Made by a program: the position numbers and the translations under genes
The notes under the pieces: generated by a model
Told to the model about the DNA's origin: nothing
The model's input: only the letters and a program-made list of their open reading frames with translations
Databases searched by the model: none
Assembly: GCF_000023945.1 (NCBI RefSeq)
Contig: NC_013158.1
Coordinates: forward strand, 1,488,001 to 1,552,000
Direction: 5' to 3'
DNA: 64,000 nt
DNA from: Halorhabdus utahensis DSM 12940
GTDB lineage: Archaea; Halobacteriota; Halobacteria; Halobacteriales; Haloarculaceae
Part shown: in pieces, positions 36,768 through 45,624 of the stretch
Numbering within the stretch: position 1 is the stretch's first letter
How the letters are laid out: each line of letters begins with the position of its first letter

Positions 36768-37457
36768 TCACGTCGTGTCCGAGTCGGTCCACTCGTGATC
36801 TTCCGGGGGGACGTCGACGCCTTCGGCGGCCGCGCTGGCATCAGTTTCCTTGGGCGCATCGATGTGCCACCTGTCGACTTGCTGCTCGAAGTCGGCAAGT
36901 TTGTTCGAGACACGGATCTTGAGGTCATCGTCGTTGACGTTGACCTCGAAAACGTACTCGGGATCCTCGTCTTCGACCCGCCGGAGGTTCGCACTGATCA
37001 GGTCGTTGTCGAAGTAGTATGGCGCGACCTGCGTCATGACGTTCCGGTAGACCTTGTCCTCGACCGCACGGATCGCCTTCCGGCCGGCCGAGTCCGCTGC
37101 GCGCGCGACGTAATCGATCGATTCGCCCCACGCGTCGACGGCCTCGTCGGGTTCGTCTAAATTTTCGTATGAATCAGCGAGTTTCTCGCCGGCCGTCCGG
37201 AGGTCGTCGTCGGGGTCTTTGCCCTTCTTTTCGCCCTTTCCCTCGTCAAGACGGGCCTGCTGGGCAGTCTTTTCGTTGACGTCCTCGTCGAGTCGCTCGT
37301 GGCTCTTGGGTCGCCACTCGTCGAACTCTTCGAGAGCGTCCGTATCGACGTCGTGATCCGCGGCAAGTTCTCGAAGGGCGCGGGTAATTCGCTCTCCGTG
37401 CTCGACCACGTCGACCCAACCGCCGTGAACTTTGAATCCGGAGACGCTTTCGTCCAT
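36768..37457 (-). CDS. Conserved haloarchaeal protein (DUF5828-like)
   Basis: The product is 229 residues, acidic and helical, without membrane segment or signal. The central part is a Lys/Glu/Asp-rich region (NEKTAQQARLDEGKG) and the C-terminal third mixes beta and helix (YVFEVNVNDDDLKIRVSNKL). I recall a similar haloarchaeal family labelled DUF5828, but the name is uncertain. The function is unknown. It sits between PiT and the divergent upp gene. Confidence 0.65.
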   Translation of the reverse strand: MDESVSGFKVHGGWVDVVEHGERITRALRELAADHDVDTDALEEFDEWRPKSHERLDEDVNEKTAQQARLDEGKGEKKGKDPDDDLRTAGEKLADSYENLDEPDEAVDAWGESIDYVARAADSAGRKAIRAVEDKVYRNVMTQVAPYYFDNDLISANLRRVEDEDPEYVFEVNVNDDDLKIRVSNKLADFEQQVDRWHIDAPKETDASAAAEGVDVPPEDHEWTDSDTT

Positions 37458-37632
37458 GATATCTCGGGAGCGAAGGATGAGGAGTCGCTCCCAGTGATAG
37501 CATTCGTAGGTGTCGATATGTATAAGCCTTATCGGAGCGTGTGAGTCTCTCCCCTGCCAAATGCCGGCGCACAGCGGTCATCCCGCCGGTAAATATCAAC
37601 GCCTTTGAGGCGGGCTGGCGACAGTATCAACG

Positions 37633-38307
37633 ATGACTATCGAAGACCACGAACGCGCGAAGGTCGTCGGCCACGCGCTGGCCAGGGACACGCTGACCCG
37701 ACTCCGGGACGTCGAGACCGAACAGGTCGCCTTCCGGAAGGGGCTCGTGAAACTCGGCCGGATCTGTGGCTACGAGATCGTCGACGGCCTGCTCGAAAGC
37801 GAGACGGTGACCGTCGAGACACCCCTCACGACGACCGAGGGCGAACGCGTCGGCGAGATGGACGACGTCGTGATCGTCAACGTTCTCCGGGCGGCGACGC
37901 CGTTCGTCGAGGGGCTGCTCAAGGCCTTCCCCCGCGCGAAACAGGGCGTCATCTCCGCCGGCCGCGACGAGGAGGGCGGCATGGACACCGAGGGCCGCTT
38001 CGACATCTCCATCGAGTACGTCAAGATGCCTGCGATCCACGAGGAAGACACCCTCATTCTCGCCGACCCGATGCTCGCGACCGGCTCGACGATGTGTGCC
38101 GTCCTCGAGGAAGTGCTCGACGGCGCGGACCCCGAGCGCGTGATCGTCCTCTCCGCGGTCAGCGCGCCTGAGGGGTTGGATCGACTCCGCGAGGAGTTCC
38201 CCGACGTCGAACTATTGACCGTCGCCGTCGACGATCATCTGGACGACAACGGCTACATCGTCCCTGGATTGGGCGACGCCGGCGACCGGGCGTTCCGGAC
38301 GACGTGA
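37633..38307 (+). CDS. upp: Uracil phosphoribosyltransferase
   Basis: The enzyme salvages uracil with PRPP to UMP. The 224-residue product has [16 protein letters not shown] near the N-terminus, the PRPP loop [10 protein letters not shown] (about 140-149), and [13 protein letters not shown] in the C-terminal uracil-binding loop. The ATG at 37633 fits the family length. It is a single-gene transcript. Confidence 0.96.
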   Translation: MTIEDHERAKVVGHALARDTLTRLRDVETEQVAFRKGLVKLGRICGYEIVDGLLESETVTVETPLTTTEGERVGEMDDVVIVNVLRAATPFVEGLLKAFPRAKQGVISAGRDEEGGMDTEGRFDISIEYVKMPAIHEEDTLILADPMLATGSTMCAVLEEVLDGADPERVIVLSAVSAPEGLDRLREEFPDVELLTVAVDDHLDDNGYIVPGLGDAGDRAFRTT

Positions 38308-38435
38308 GCGTCGTTTATCGACGGAATTCCGTTGTTCGGTCGTTCGCCATTTCGATCGAACGGCTCCGAAGCGACACGTTTTCCTCGCGCTTGCCGGCTG
38401 TTTTCCCGCCCGTGGTGTGAAGAGTGTGAATGGGA

Positions 38436-38891
38436 CTACACGTCCGGCATATCGATGTCGGCAGGGACGAGCGACAACCCCAGCGTCCGGAAGTCAGTGT
38501 CGAACGCGAAGACGTATTCGACGTCGTGCTCACGCGCCAGCGTCGCCGTCGCGTGGTCGACGAAGGAGATCTGCTGGTCGTCGTACCGGTCGAACGCCGC
38601 ACAGACGGCACCGAACGTCGTTGCATCCGGGTGCAGAATTGTCACCGCATCCGAGTCCCGAATCCACGACAGCGTCGCACTCGCCCGCTCGTGGCCGGCC
38701 TTTCGCAACACGAGCGTCGCGAGTTCGCTCAGGACGTAGTTCGTCGTGTACAGCGGTCGAAAGTGCAGTCTATCGTCCCCGATCGCATCCATGACTGCTC
38801 GTGCCTGATCGTGACGTGGCGCGTTCGAAACGAAGGACGCGAAAAACGCGCCCGTATCGACGAACAGCGGCGTCGCGCCGGCCCCGCTCAT
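38436..38891 (-). CDS. PIN-domain ribonuclease (VapC-like toxin)
   Basis: The product is 151 residues. The PIN acidic residues are visible: FVDTGAF (Asp11), NYVLSELA (Glu about 56), FVDHATA (Asp about 115) and FAFDTDF (Asp about 133). It overlaps the upstream wHTH gene by ATGA. PIN toxins cut RNA, often tRNA or rRNA. It probably forms a toxin-antitoxin pair with the preceding protein, with a winged helix replacing the usual ribbon-helix-helix antitoxin. Confidence 0.82.
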   Translation of the reverse strand: MSGAGATPLFVDTGAFFASFVSNAPRHDQARAVMDAIGDDRLHFRPLYTTNYVLSELATLVLRKAGHERASATLSWIRDSDAVTILHPDATTFGAVCAAFDRYDDQQISFVDHATATLAREHDVEYVFAFDTDFRTLGLSLVPADIDMPDV

Positions 38892-39241
38892 CGCTCGACT
38901 GACCCGTAAAGGACGTCGTCGATCTCGTCGTCAGCAACCGGATCGTCGACGGAAAACGCCGGCGCGTCGAACAGGGGATCGGCGTTGCCCTCGGTGTCCT
39001 CGCTGTCGTCCGTGTACCACCATACGACGGTTCGACTGCCGAGCGAGACCTTCTCCAGTCGACCCGCCTCCGCCAACGTACGGAGCCGCCGGTAAGCGGT
39101 CGATCGGTCGACGTCGAAGCGATCGGCGACCTCCCCAGCAGTGTGGAACGGCCGTCCCACAGCGAAGTACCGGATGATGTCCCGGTCGTCGAAATCGGTC
39201 TCGAATTGCCCGCGATCATCGCGGTCCGTATTTCCGGACAT
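38888..39241 (-). CDS. Winged-helix protein, probable antitoxin partner of the PIN toxin
   Basis: The product is 117 residues. Residues about 20-75 form a winged helix (TAGEVADRFDVDRSTAYRRLRTL). The C-terminal half is acidic and low in structure, ending in DDEIDDVLYGSVER, a possible toxin-binding tail. The four-base overlap with the PIN gene implies coupled translation. Haloarchaea often pair PIN toxins with such HTH proteins; the antitoxin role is inferred. Confidence 0.7.
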   Translation of the reverse strand: MSGNTDRDDRGQFETDFDDRDIIRYFAVGRPFHTAGEVADRFDVDRSTAYRRLRTLAEAGRLEKVSLGSRTVVWWYTDDSEDTEGNADPLFDAPAFSVDDPVADDEIDDVLYGSVER

Positions 39242-39344
39242 GGCTGTTCTCTATTACGGAGTGTCATTTCTGAACACTAATAGATGTGCCGGTTGTGAGG
39301 GATGAACACGATATAGTGCATGGCATTGTTGCCGCAGTCCCGGA

Positions 39345-39980
39345 TCACTCGGATGTCTCGACCGTCGCCCGCCCACTTGTCGCGCTCCCGACCCGATCCC
39401 GGAGCGCCGCCAACTCGGCGGTCGGGACCCGCACGACGAACGCAACGCGCTCCTCGTAACAGGCCTCGAACTCCACGCCTTCGCTCTCTAAAATCGATCT
39501 GACCGTCCCGGAATCGTCGTACTCGACCTCGATCGCAACGCGTTCGTGTGGGCGCACCTCACGAACGCCGGCGTCGTCGACCGCTTCCTTGACAGCCCGA
39601 GAGTAGGCACTCACCAGCCCGCCGACGCCCAGCTCCGTCCCGCCGAAGTACCGCGTTACGACGACCGCGACATTCTCAAGTTCCTGGCCGTCGAGGACGT
39701 TCAACGCGGGTTTGCCTGCCGATCCCGATGGTTCGTCATCGTCACTCGCCCACGCCCGGAGCGGATCGGCACGCACCCGGTAGGCCGGGACGTTGTGGGT
39801 CGCATCGTCGTACTCCGCACGGATCGAACCGACGAACGCCTCGGCCGCGTCAACGGTCCCGGCCGGGCGCGCGTGACCGATGAACTCCGAACCCGAGATG
39901 GTGAACCGCCCCTCAGCGACGCCGGCACTCGTGTGTTCCGAACGGCTTGAGCGACGGAAACCTTCGGGGAGATCGCTCAC
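39345..39980 (-). CDS. IMPACT/YigZ-family protein, copy 1
   Basis: The product is 211 residues starting at GTG. It shows the UPF0029/IMPACT core: FTISGSEFIGHARPA, RVRADPLRAWASDDDEPSGSAGKPAL and VVTRYFGGTELGVGGLVSAYSRAV. Family members affect translation control or ribosome-linked stress, but the archaeal role is undefined. Its GTG overlaps the stop of the upstream zinc-ribbon gene by four bases. A close paralogue lies at 42.0-42.7 kb. Confidence 0.88.
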   Translation of the reverse strand: MSDLPEGFRRSSRSEHTSAGVAEGRFTISGSEFIGHARPAGTVDAAEAFVGSIRAEYDDATHNVPAYRVRADPLRAWASDDDEPSGSAGKPALNVLDGQELENVAVVVTRYFGGTELGVGGLVSAYSRAVKEAVDDAGVREVRPHERVAIEVEYDDSGTVRSILESEGVEFEACYEERVAFVVRVPTAELAALRDRVGSATSGRATVETSE

Positions 39981-40726
39981 TGCATCGCTGCCGGCAGATA
40001 CGCATCGACATCGAAGAGCTCACGCTTCCTGTAGAGGTACCCCGCGATAGCGAGATGCAACACGATACTGATGAGAACGATACCCCCACCTGTGCCGGCG
40101 AGTTGGGCCACATTCACGAGCAGGCTGAGGGCGACGAGCGCGACCCCGAGCAGCCAGCCCCACCATTCCAGGTTCCATAGCCCGTAGACGGCCGCGAAGT
40201 CTCCGATGCCAATCACCACGAGAAGAAAGCCCAGTCCGCCGAGTGTCGATCCAGTCCCCCTCGCGCCCAGGGCCGTCGCGGCCTGGCTCGCGTCCCCAGC
40301 AATAGCCCCGGTGAACAGCGAGAACACACCGAGGATGCCGAACACTGCACAGAGCACCCTGATTCCCGTCGGTGCCCTCCCGATTGTGGCGTCCCGGTAC
40401 CCCTGTGGGTGACCGTGCCCCGATGGTGAGTGGCCAGCCCCCGTTGTCGCCGACTGCTGGCCGCCGGGCCCACGCTGATCTCCATATCCATCTGATTCCC
40501 CCTGCCGTGGCTGCCCAGCGGTCCCCCGCTCCCGGCCGGGTCCAGCGTGTCCCTGCTGAGGTTGCTGTCCAGGGGTGGGATTGTCCCCATCCCAGTCCGG
40601 TCGCTGCTGCCCGCTGGATCGGGTACGCTCCCTCGCGACATCCTGGTCGGCCACTGGTTCACCACAGCTACTACAGTAATTGACGCCTCCCTGAAGTTCC
40701 GCTCCACAGTTCGGACAGACCGCCAT
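39977..40726 (-). CDS. Zinc-ribbon membrane protein
   Basis: The product is 249 residues. An N-terminal zinc ribbon (CPNCGAEL at 4-11, CSSCGEP at about 18-24) is followed by a Gly/Gln/Pro-rich linker (about 30-115) and three or four C-terminal membrane helices (about 120-235). The ribbon-plus-linker layout is typical of haloarchaeal surface-stress or quality-control proteins, without a known function. It overlaps the IMPACT copy by four bases, so both are likely in one transcript. Confidence 0.72.
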   Translation of the reverse strand: MAVCPNCGAELQGGVNYCSSCGEPVADQDVARERTRSSGQQRPDWDGDNPTPGQQPQQGHAGPGRERGTAGQPRQGESDGYGDQRGPGGQQSATTGAGHSPSGHGHPQGYRDATIGRAPTGIRVLCAVFGILGVFSLFTGAIAGDASQAATALGARGTGSTLGGLGFLLVVIGIGDFAAVYGLWNLEWWGWLLGVALVALSLLVNVAQLAGTGGGIVLISIVLHLAIAGYLYRKRELFDVDAYLPAAMQ

Positions 40727-40914
40727 GTTCCGTAATCGAAATTATAGATATTAAATTTTTCTGTCAATAATTGATATCTCTTCCGTAACATAATTAGATC
40801 TATTTCTGTCGCTATTTTCGGCTGTTCCCACTTATTTTACTATCATTCTGGATTATATGTTGTTTATAATTACAAATGTTTTACATAGGCCCTTCCGTAT
40901 AAGCTATTTGTCGT
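40727..40914. promoter_or_regulatory. AT-rich divergent promoter region
   Basis: These 188 bases are much more AT-rich than the rest of the window and hold several TATA-like runs (AATTATAGATATT near 40740; TTATATGTTGTTTATAATT near 40855). They serve the divergent zinc-ribbon and PH-domain genes. The sharp composition drop suggests strong promoters or acquired DNA. Confidence 0.5.
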
Positions 40915-41514
40915 ATGTCCGATTCGCCACAGCAATCACAGCAACGACGAGATCAACAGCAACAGGGTGACGGGGCTGACCGCGCGCACGTACTGGACGA
41001 TGAGACGATCATCGTCGAGACGCGGCCATCATGGACAGTCTGGTTCTGGCAGCTCGTGGGTGCCGTGCTGATTCTGTTGGCCGGTCTCCTCCTCGGCGGG
41101 GAGGCGGGAAGCGGGGTGGTGGTCGTGATTCCAGTGCTGCTCTCGCTGTTTATTTTTGGCTGGATCTGGTACCGACGAAAGCGGATCCGCTACGTCGTTA
41201 CCGACCGCCGGGCAATGATCGTCACCGGCATCTCCTCGAAGAAGACGACCGAGATATGGCTCGAAGACGCTCGATCGATGCAGACTGGATCGTCATTTTT
41301 CGAACGGCTGCTTGGCCATGGCACGATCATTCTCTCGGATTCGACACTGACCCGCAATTCACTCAACGCATTGGGCGCCGTCCCGTTTCTCTCCGCGCTC
41401 CCGATCTTCAACGCTGGTCGGGGACTAACCTTCAGCGGTATTAGCGACCCCGTTCGCGTCGCCAACGTCATCCGGAAACGGCAATCTGCACTGAAATCAG
41501 CGAGTAGCGATTAA
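40915..41514 (+). CDS. PH-like-domain (bPH2) membrane protein
   Basis: The product is 199 residues. A Gln-rich N-terminus is followed by two hydrophobic helices (about 42-64 and 66-86) and a bacterial PH-like domain (about 90-190; RIRYVVTDRRAMIVTGISS). Such proteins sit on the inner membrane face and their role is generally unknown. The gene is divergent from the zinc-ribbon membrane gene, sharing the AT-rich spacer. Confidence 0.78.
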   Translation: MSDSPQQSQQRRDQQQQGDGADRAHVLDDETIIVETRPSWTVWFWQLVGAVLILLAGLLLGGEAGSGVVVVIPVLLSLFIFGWIWYRRKRIRYVVTDRRAMIVTGISSKKTTEIWLEDARSMQTGSSFFERLLGHGTIILSDSTLTRNSLNALGAVPFLSALPIFNAGRGLTFSGISDPVRVANVIRKRQSALKSASSD

Positions 41515-41651
41515 TCGGGCCAACGGGTTCTCGGAAAGCGTCCGGTTCGCCGGGCAGGAACGTATCCGGCCCGCGGAGGCGAGTTCACAATCTGTTGTGT
41601 GGCTCTGGACGGGGTTGACACCCCGTCAGCGCCACGACAGTGGCTGCCCTG

Positions 41652-41882
41652 TCACGAACTCAGAATCCCAAGCCACAGCAGCGTCCCGAAGAATCCGGCA
41701 ACGGCCTTACTCAGCAGCAGGTTTCCCATAACGAACGCCCTGAGGACGGGAATGATCTGGCCAGCTGTGATCGACTCGACGAGATACCCGAGTTCCTGGC
41801 CGAGGTATTCCAGATTCATGATCACGTCGAACAGCGAAATCGGACCAAGCACGAAGTCGATGAGGAGTTGAACGAGACCCAT
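41652..41882 (-). CDS. Small membrane protein
   Basis: The product is 76 residues with two hydrophobic stretches (about 3-22 and 45-75) and an acidic loop between them. I do not recognise a family. The ATG at 41882 directly precedes MGLVQLLIDFV. It lies between the PH-domain gene and IMPACT copy 2, in the same small cluster. Confidence 0.55.
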   Translation of the reverse strand: MGLVQLLIDFVLGPISLFDVIMNLEYLGQELGYLVESITAGQIIPVLRAFVMGNLLLSKAVAGFFGTLLWLGILSS

Positions 41883-42045
41883 TGCGTGAGGGGGTGGTCG
41901 CCAGTTAAATGTAACTTCCGCCTAGTATTCGCATATGTTTATTTTCTTTCAGATTACATTAAATGACGGAGAATACTTTGATATCGTATTCCGTCTTCCG
42001 TGTGGCCGACGACTATCGGAACCGTGACTTGCCACTGGAGTTGCG

Positions 42046-42657
42046 TTACGCTTCGGGTGTTTCAACCATCGCCCGCCCGCTCGTTGCGCTCGCAATCCGG
42101 TCTCGAAGAGTGTCGCTTTCGGCGGTCGGCACCCGCACGATGAACTGCACACGTGCTTCGTAGCTGGCTTCAAAGTCGACCCCTTCGCTCTCCAAAATCG
42201 ACCGGACTGTCCCTGAATCGTCGTACTCGACGGTGATCGCCAGGCGCTCGTGTGGCCGCTCTTCCCGGACGCCGGCGTCCTCGGTCGCCTCCTTGACGGC
42301 CCGGGAATAGGCGCTCACCAGGCCACCGACGCCGAGTTCAGTTCCACCGAAGTATCGCGTCACGACGACGACCACGTTCTCCAGTTCCTGGCCGGCGAGA
42401 ACGTTCAACGCCGGCTTGCCGGCCGAACCAGAGGGTTCGCCGTCGTCGCTGGCCCACGCCCGAAGTGGATCGGCCCGCACCCGATAGGCGGGGACGTTGT
42501 GAGTCGCGTCGTCGTATTCGGCCCGGACCTCCTCGACGAACGCCTCAGCCGCCTCGACAGTCTCGGCTGGTCTGGCATGGCCGAGGAACTGAGAGCCCGA
42601 TATCGTGAACTGTGACTCCCCGGGACCGGCAACCGTCCGGTAGCGTTCGTCCGTCAC
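42046..42657 (-). CDS. IMPACT/YigZ-family protein, copy 2
   Basis: The product is about 203 residues from GTG 42657 and is very similar to copy 1 throughout (SQFLGHARPA; ASDDGEPSGSAGKPA; RYFGGTELGVGGLVSAYS). Many codons differ only in the third base, so the duplication is not recent but both proteins are constrained. A TTG start 23 codons upstream is open; the GTG gives a length close to copy 1. The two copies flank a block of small membrane genes. The role is unknown, as for copy 1. Confidence 0.85.
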   Translation of the reverse strand: MTDERYRTVAGPGESQFTISGSQFLGHARPAETVEAAEAFVEEVRAEYDDATHNVPAYRVRADPLRAWASDDGEPSGSAGKPALNVLAGQELENVVVVVTRYFGGTELGVGGLVSAYSRAVKEATEDAGVREERPHERLAITVEYDDSGTVRSILESEGVDFEASYEARVQFIVRVPTAESDTLRDRIASATSGRAMVETPEA

Positions 42658-42840
42658 TGCCGGCGCTTCGCCGGCAATCGTGAAACCAGTTTCGCGACGA
42701 ACCGCAGCGGATACCGTTTCAGTCAAGCAGTTTCACTTTCACTCCGGGGGGATCGCCTATTTACCCATTCACGATCCAGATAGAAGTGGAGCGTCGCTGG
42801 TCACACGCCGCACACGCTCCATCGTTCCCCTTTCAATACA

Positions 42841-43011
42841 ATGCACGCAGACACCCGTCCAGTCGGTCGCTGTCCCCGATGCGGGACCGGAATCACGCCC
42901 GAGCGCGTCATCATCAGATACGAACGCACCGACGGCGAGGCGATGTACGCGACCTGTCCGGACTGTCGGGACGTTGTTCGACCCCATCCCGCCGTCGAAT
43001 CGACGGCGTGA
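42841..43011 (+). CDS. Small CPxCG zinc-finger protein
   Basis: The product is 56 residues with CPRCG at 11-15 and CPDCR at 39-43, a single zinc knuckle pair. Haloarchaea encode many such small CPxCG proteins, several with effects on growth or motility, but this one is not recognised individually. The codon use is typical of the genome. It stands alone between IMPACT copy 2 and the iron lipoprotein gene. Confidence 0.7.
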   Translation: MHADTRPVGRCPRCGTGITPERVIIRYERTDGEAMYATCPDCRDVVRPHPAVESTA

Positions 43012-43100
43012 GCCGACACGATCCCGGCGGGCGTTCGAGCGACCCCAGTAGCGACCGCCGCGATCGCAACCCGTTTTGACGAGCGATCCCAAGCACAACT

Positions 43101-44171
43101 GTGTTCAGACGGGAGTTTCTCGCGACCGGATCGGCACTGGGAATCGCCGCGCTCGCCGGCTGTGGATCCCTGGAGTCGAGAGCAATCGACATCCCGCCGG
43201 TCCTGGACAACCGACCCGACGCGATCTACGTTCCGGGCCACGTCGAGGGGATGAACATGGTCGGCATCGAGACGACCGGGGAGTACGACGTCGCGCTTTC
43301 ATATAGCTATCCCCACCGCTTCTGGACGGTCACCGGCACCGATGTCGAGCGCACGTCGACCGAGGAGGCGGACTCGGTTCACCTGATGGCGACAGTCTGG
43401 GACGCAGAGACGGGGATGATCCTCCCGGAGGTCGGCGTCGCCATCGAAATCACGCAGGATGGATCGCTCGTCTCGGAGGAGACCGTCTACGCGATGCTCT
43501 CGGGGCCGATGGGTGTCCACCACGGCGCGAACTTTGCGGGCCTCGATGAAGGCGACTACGAGGTGGCCGTCCGCGTCGGCGCGACAGCGAGTCGCCCGAC
43601 GGGCGCGTTCGCGGGACGGTTCGAGGAGCCAGCGACGGCGACGTTCGAATTCACCTTCGACCAGGAAACGATGGGAGAGATTCGCTTCGATCGACTCGAC
43701 CGTGGAGGCGAGCGTGGGGCCATCGAGCCGATGCCGATGGGCGCGGTCCCCACCGGCGTCGCACCTGCCACGGACGATCTACCAGGGAAAGCCGTGAAAG
43801 CCATGGCCGGAGACATCCGCTACGTGGCGACGGTGGTCGACCCACCTGCCGGGATCGAGGACGAGGGGCCGTACCTCGCACTCTCACCCCGGACGCGGTA
43901 CAACGGCTACTATCTCTCGCGGATGGGGGTGTCCGTGAGCCTGGAGGGCAACGGCGAATCGTCGACCGAGGAGACACTGACCCGGGCGATCGACCCCGAG
44001 TTGGGATATCACTACGGGACGACGCTGCCACGCGAGGGCGAGCAAGGCGAGACCGCGAGCCGCGAGCGTGACGAGCTGTCGATCACGGTCGAGACGCCAC
44101 CACAGGTCGCCAGACACGAGGGCTACGAGACGGCGTTTTTCGACGTGCCGACGACGACGCTGTCGCTGTGA
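43101..44171 (+). CDS. P19-like iron-transport-associated lipoprotein
   Basis: The product is 356 residues starting at GTG, with Tat-like REFLATGSALG and lipobox LAGC at about residue 21, so it is anchored outside the membrane. Residues about 45-175 resemble the P19/FTR-associated periplasmic iron protein, with His/Met-rich spots (VPGHVEGMNMVG, YPHRFW, GPMGVHHG) able to bind copper or iron. The C-terminal half is a second beta-rich domain. It precedes a DyP-like gene by 75 bases. The iron role is inferred from family and context. Confidence 0.7.
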   Translation: MFRREFLATGSALGIAALAGCGSLESRAIDIPPVLDNRPDAIYVPGHVEGMNMVGIETTGEYDVALSYSYPHRFWTVTGTDVERTSTEEADSVHLMATVWDAETGMILPEVGVAIEITQDGSLVSEETVYAMLSGPMGVHHGANFAGLDEGDYEVAVRVGATASRPTGAFAGRFEEPATATFEFTFDQETMGEIRFDRLDRGGERGAIEPMPMGAVPTGVAPATDDLPGKAVKAMAGDIRYVATVVDPPAGIEDEGPYLALSPRTRYNGYYLSRMGVSVSLEGNGESSTEETLTRAIDPELGYHYGTTLPREGEQGETASRERDELSITVETPPQVARHEGYETAFFDVPTTTLSL

Positions 44172-44246
44172 GGGACCACACCTGGAAACAGCCACCGGCT
44201 CGCCGCGGCCGACGCGGTTTAGGCCCCGGATCACCAAGCGTCCCCG

Positions 44247-45527
44247 ATGGAAGCGCGACCGGAGTACGACCGCCGGCAGTTGCTGAAGGCTGCGGTCGCC
44301 ACCGGCGGCGTGGCCGCGTTGAGCGCGTGTCTCGACGTCACTGACGAGCCTGTGCCGACGGGCGTCGACGATCCCGAGACGCTACCAGAGCGCCAGCACG
44401 CCTGGAACGACCGCGTCCGGAGTGACGAGCACGGCAACGTGGCACTTCCGCGCCACCAGTCACTGCTGTACCTGACCCTCGATGGCGACGGGCCACCGAC
44501 CGACGCCGACCGCGAGGTCGTCCGGAACGCCCTCCGGACGCTCGATCGGGCCTACGAACGCTCGAACGAGGGGCTGGTCTATTCGATCGCCTACTCGCCA
44601 TCCTACTTCGAGCGCTTCGACGCGTCGCTTCCCGACGGGATCGACCTGCCGTCGCCGCGACGCCTCTCGCCCTTCGAGGAACCCGAATTCGACACCCAGG
44701 ACGCCCTGCTTCACCTCGCCAGCGACCGCGCCGACGTGATTCTGGCGGCCGAGGCGGCGCTTCGGGGCGATCGAGATGAAGTCAACGGCGTCACCCTCGA
44801 CGCGCCGCTCACGGACGCGATGCCCGTCGCGGACCGCCGGTCCGGGTTCGTCGGTCCCGGGATGCCGGCCGACCGGCAGGACGTCGCGGGGATCCCGGAC
44901 GGCGATCCCGTCCCCGAGGCCGCGCCGCTGTTCATGGGCTTTGAGGCCGGCTTCCGGGGCAACCAGGCCACGGAGGACTACGTCACGATCGAGTCGGGGC
45001 GCTTCGCCGGCGGGACGACCAAACACGTCTCCCGACTCCGCCAGCGCCTCGAGGACTGGTACGGCGAGCAGGACTTCGAGCAGCGAGTCGCGGAGCTGTT
45101 CAGTCCCGCTCATGCCGAAGCGGGACTCGTCGAGGGCGTCGGCGAGAATCTCGGCAGCGATAGCGGACTGACACCGGAAATGATCGAGAAGGTCCGTGAG
45201 CACGCCAGCGAGTTCGGGCGGGTCGGCCATGCCCAGAAGGCCGCCCGGGCGAACCGCGACGAGGACGGCAACGTCCGACTCCTGCGACGCCACGTCGAGT
45301 CGACGGACGGCGACGTCGCCGCGCTGCACTTCCCGTCGCTCCAGCGGGGCATCTCGGCCTTCGAGGACGTCCGGAAGGCGATGAACGGGACCGATCTGAC
45401 CGACGAGCCGGCGATCCGCCAGCGGGTCAACAACGGCATCCTGGAGTACATCTTCACGACGCACCGCGGGAACTTTCTGGTGCCGCCGCGCCGCCTTCGG
45501 GTGCTCCCTCGGCCACGGCCCGCGTAG
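44247..45527 (+). CDS. Tat lipoprotein of the DyP-type peroxidase superfamily
   Basis: The product is 426 residues. The Tat signal YDRRQLLKAAVATGG ends at a lipobox-like SAC. The body shows the DyP hallmark GXXDG as AGIPDGDP (about 215), TTKHVSRLRQRLEDW in the following strand/helix, and GHAQKAARANRDEDG (about 330) where the proximal haem His lies in DyP proteins, then LHFPSLQRGISAF. It may be an EfeB-like haem enzyme releasing or oxidising iron at the surface. The upstream P19-like gene supports an iron function. Confidence 0.72.
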   Translation: MEARPEYDRRQLLKAAVATGGVAALSACLDVTDEPVPTGVDDPETLPERQHAWNDRVRSDEHGNVALPRHQSLLYLTLDGDGPPTDADREVVRNALRTLDRAYERSNEGLVYSIAYSPSYFERFDASLPDGIDLPSPRRLSPFEEPEFDTQDALLHLASDRADVILAAEAALRGDRDEVNGVTLDAPLTDAMPVADRRSGFVGPGMPADRQDVAGIPDGDPVPEAAPLFMGFEAGFRGNQATEDYVTIESGRFAGGTTKHVSRLRQRLEDWYGEQDFEQRVAELFSPAHAEAGLVEGVGENLGSDSGLTPEMIEKVREHASEFGRVGHAQKAARANRDEDGNVRLLRRHVESTDGDVAALHFPSLQRGISAFEDVRKAMNGTDLTDEPAIRQRVNNGILEYIFTTHRGNFLVPPRRLRVLPRPRPA

Positions 45528-45624
45528 CGACGGTACGGCAAATGCCGGCTGGCGCGTCCGCGGGAATCCACCCAATTGGCCGGGGCCAAAACGATTATTG
45601 GGCGGACACGCCGACAGAGAAGGT

